From contig NZ_CP085725.1 of assembly GCF_036840915.1 (NCBI RefSeq), positions 1,116,001 to 1,180,000 on the forward strand: a stretch of DNA of 64,000 bases, written 5' to 3'. Numbering within the stretch: the first letter of the stretch is position 1; each line of letters begins with the position of its first letter. The DNA comes from Flavobacterium hankyongi (GTDB lineage Bacteria; Bacteroidota; Bacteroidia; Flavobacteriales; Flavobacteriaceae). This document shows positions 62,999 through 64,000 of the stretch, piece after piece. A model generated the notes under the pieces. That model saw only the letters and a list, made by a program, of their open reading frames with translations, had not been told where the DNA came from and did no database searches. The position numbers and the translations under genes are program-made.

Positions 62999-64000
62999 TT
63001 AAATGTGAATAGCTGTATTATTTGTTGCCATACATGCTTCTCTAAAAGCTTCTGTATAAGTAGGATGTGCATGACTTGTACGAATAATGTCTTCGCAAGA
63101 TGCTCTAAATTCCATTGCAGACACCGCTTCGGCAATTAAATCAGCTGCTCTTGCTCCAATCATATGCACCCCTAAAATTTCATCGGTCATACTATTTGAT
63201 AATACTTTTATCAAACCGTCAGTATCACCACTTGCAACAGCTCTGCCCAAGGCAACAAAAGGGAAACTTCCCACTTTGTATGCAATTCCTTTTTCTTTGA
63301 GTTGTTCTTCGGTCAGTCCTACAGATGCTACTTCTGGCCAAGTATAAACTACATTTGGAACAAGATCGTAATTGATATATGGCTTTTGTCCAGCGATAAT
63401 TTCGGCAACCAATACACCTTCTTCTGATGCTTTGTGTGCTAACATTGCACCACGAACTACATCACCTATAGCATAAATATTTGGGATATTGGTTTGCATA
63501 GTCGCTTCATTTATTACAATTTTTCCTTTATCAAATTCAATACCAAGTCCTTCGGCATTTAATCCATCAGTATATGGTTTCCTACCTATGCAAACCAAAC
63601 AATAATCGCCTTTTAACTCAACAGTTTGTCCGCTACTTTCTGCTATTACTATTACTTCATTACCTAAATTTTCTACTTTTGTAACTTTATGATTGAAATA
63701 GAAATTAGGGGCAAAATCTTTTTTCATTGTTCTTTGCAATTCTTTTCCCATTGTTTTGTCCATCGTAGAAATCATACTATCAGCAAACTCTACAAAGGTA
63801 ATTTTAGAACCAATTCTTGCATAGACAGAACCTAATTCTGCTCCAATTACACCTGCTCCAATGATGATAAGGTTTTTTGGAATTTCGGATAAGCTCAATG
63901 CTTCAGTAGAAGTAATAATTCGTTTTTTATCTACTGGAATAAATGGTAAAACAGTTGGTTTAGAACCTGTTGCAATAATAATATTTTCAGCTGTTATGTT
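62999..64000 (-). CDS. lpd: Dihydrolipoyl dehydrogenase, 5' end outside the window
   Basis: 334 codons are visible and the frame stays open to the window edge, so the N-terminus with the FAD-binding CxxxxC site is missing. Seen: the NIIIATGS and NLIIIGAGVIGAELGSVYA NAD-binding region, the IYAIGDV FAD motif near the middle and the C-terminal catalytic HAHPTYTEA (His-x-His-Pro-Thr) of E3. A TTG at 63898 can be mistaken for a start, but the frame continues upstream of it. Placement with MgtC, CDF and P-type ATPase genes is unusual for an E3 of a core complex; it could be an accessory copy. Confidence 0.9.
   Translation of the reverse strand, partial: NITAENIIIATGSKPTVLPFIPVDKKRIITSTEALSLSEIPKNLIIIGAGVIGAELGSVYARIGSKITFVEFADSMISTMDKTMGKELQRTMKKDFAPNFYFNHKVTKVENLGNEVIVIAESSGQTVELKGDYCLVCIGRKPYTDGLNAEGLGIEFDKGKIVINEATMQTNIPNIYAIGDVVRGAMLAHKASEEGVLVAEIIAGQKPYINYDLVPNVVYTWPEVASVGLTEEQLKEKGIAYKVGSFPFVALGRAVASGDTDGLIKVLSNSMTDEILGVHMIGARAADLIAEAVSAMEFRASCEDIIRTSHAHPTYTEAFREACMATNNTAIHI

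Noticed and set aside
63898..63898. TTG start of a short dehydrogenase
   Set aside because: The frame stays open and family-like to the window edge, so the gene is simply cut by the window.

Overview
The window comes from a low-GC member of the Bacteroidota, most likely a Flavobacterium or close relative in the Flavobacteriaceae. The signs are type IX secretion sorting tails (a YPNP motif plus a C-terminal beta domain) on two secreted proteins, TAnnTTTG-type -7 promoter elements, TssD/VgrG proteins of the Bacteroidota type VI secretion branch, families seen mostly in this phylum (DUF4494-like, DUF6132-like), and a dispersed family of TGAGCnnnGTCGAA palindromes. Family names are from memory of protein families; no search was run.

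Layout. 0.1-6.2 kb (minus strand): a type VI cassette of two TssD tube proteins, a VgrG spike, a DUF2235 lipase-like effector and two secreted proteins that may give immunity. 7.2-10.9 kb: a type IX-secreted modular protein, a lipoprotein and a DUF4494-like protein, followed by repeats and two tiny coupled genes. 11.8-24.2 kb (minus strand): nine tightly packed genes that look like one operon, hsdM-hsdS at the start and hsdR near the end. Between them sit a RelA/SpoT-type alarmone synthetase, an OLD-like ATPase, a PD-(D/E)xK-like partner, a DUF6998-like protein and a second PD-(D/E)xK protein. A LytTR response regulator closes the operon. This restriction island with an alarmone synthetase and an ATPase/nuclease pair inside it is the best candidate for a new defence system. 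24.3-25.8 kb: a dense block of palindromic repeats holding one intact and one truncated GIY-YIG gene.

26-38.9 kb: an XRE regulator with three operator-like sites; an envelope operon (carrier-protein-like gene, beta-barrel, Cys-rich lipoprotein); a lipoprotein/membrane protein/histidine kinase/LuxR regulator operon; a 2H phosphoesterase, a type IX-secreted phospholipase D-like protein and a methyltransferase. 39-48.9 kb: a sulfur-stress region with a two-cysteine Crp/Fnr regulator, TauE transporter, persulfide dioxygenase-rhodanese fusion, DUF2892, thioredoxin and a TolC/adaptor/RND pump. Three operators (GTGAY-N4-RTYAC) lie in front of tauE, the dioxygenase and tolC. Each is centred exactly 36.5 bp upstream of the last G of a TAnnTTTG element, so they appear to form one regulon under the Crp/Fnr protein.

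49-64 kb: a TlpA-like thiol reductase, tRNA-Tyr, then a tyrosine recombinase, an excisionase-like gene, small holin-like genes and a 1.4-kb non-coding stretch with large inverted repeats. These suggest an integrated element at tRNA-Tyr. Next come envelope and metal genes on the minus strand: Zn/Cd P-type ATPase, LTA-synthase-like sulfatase, bestrophin, CDF exporter, MgtC/SapB and a dihydrolipoyl dehydrogenase cut by the window end. The far end of the element is not visible.
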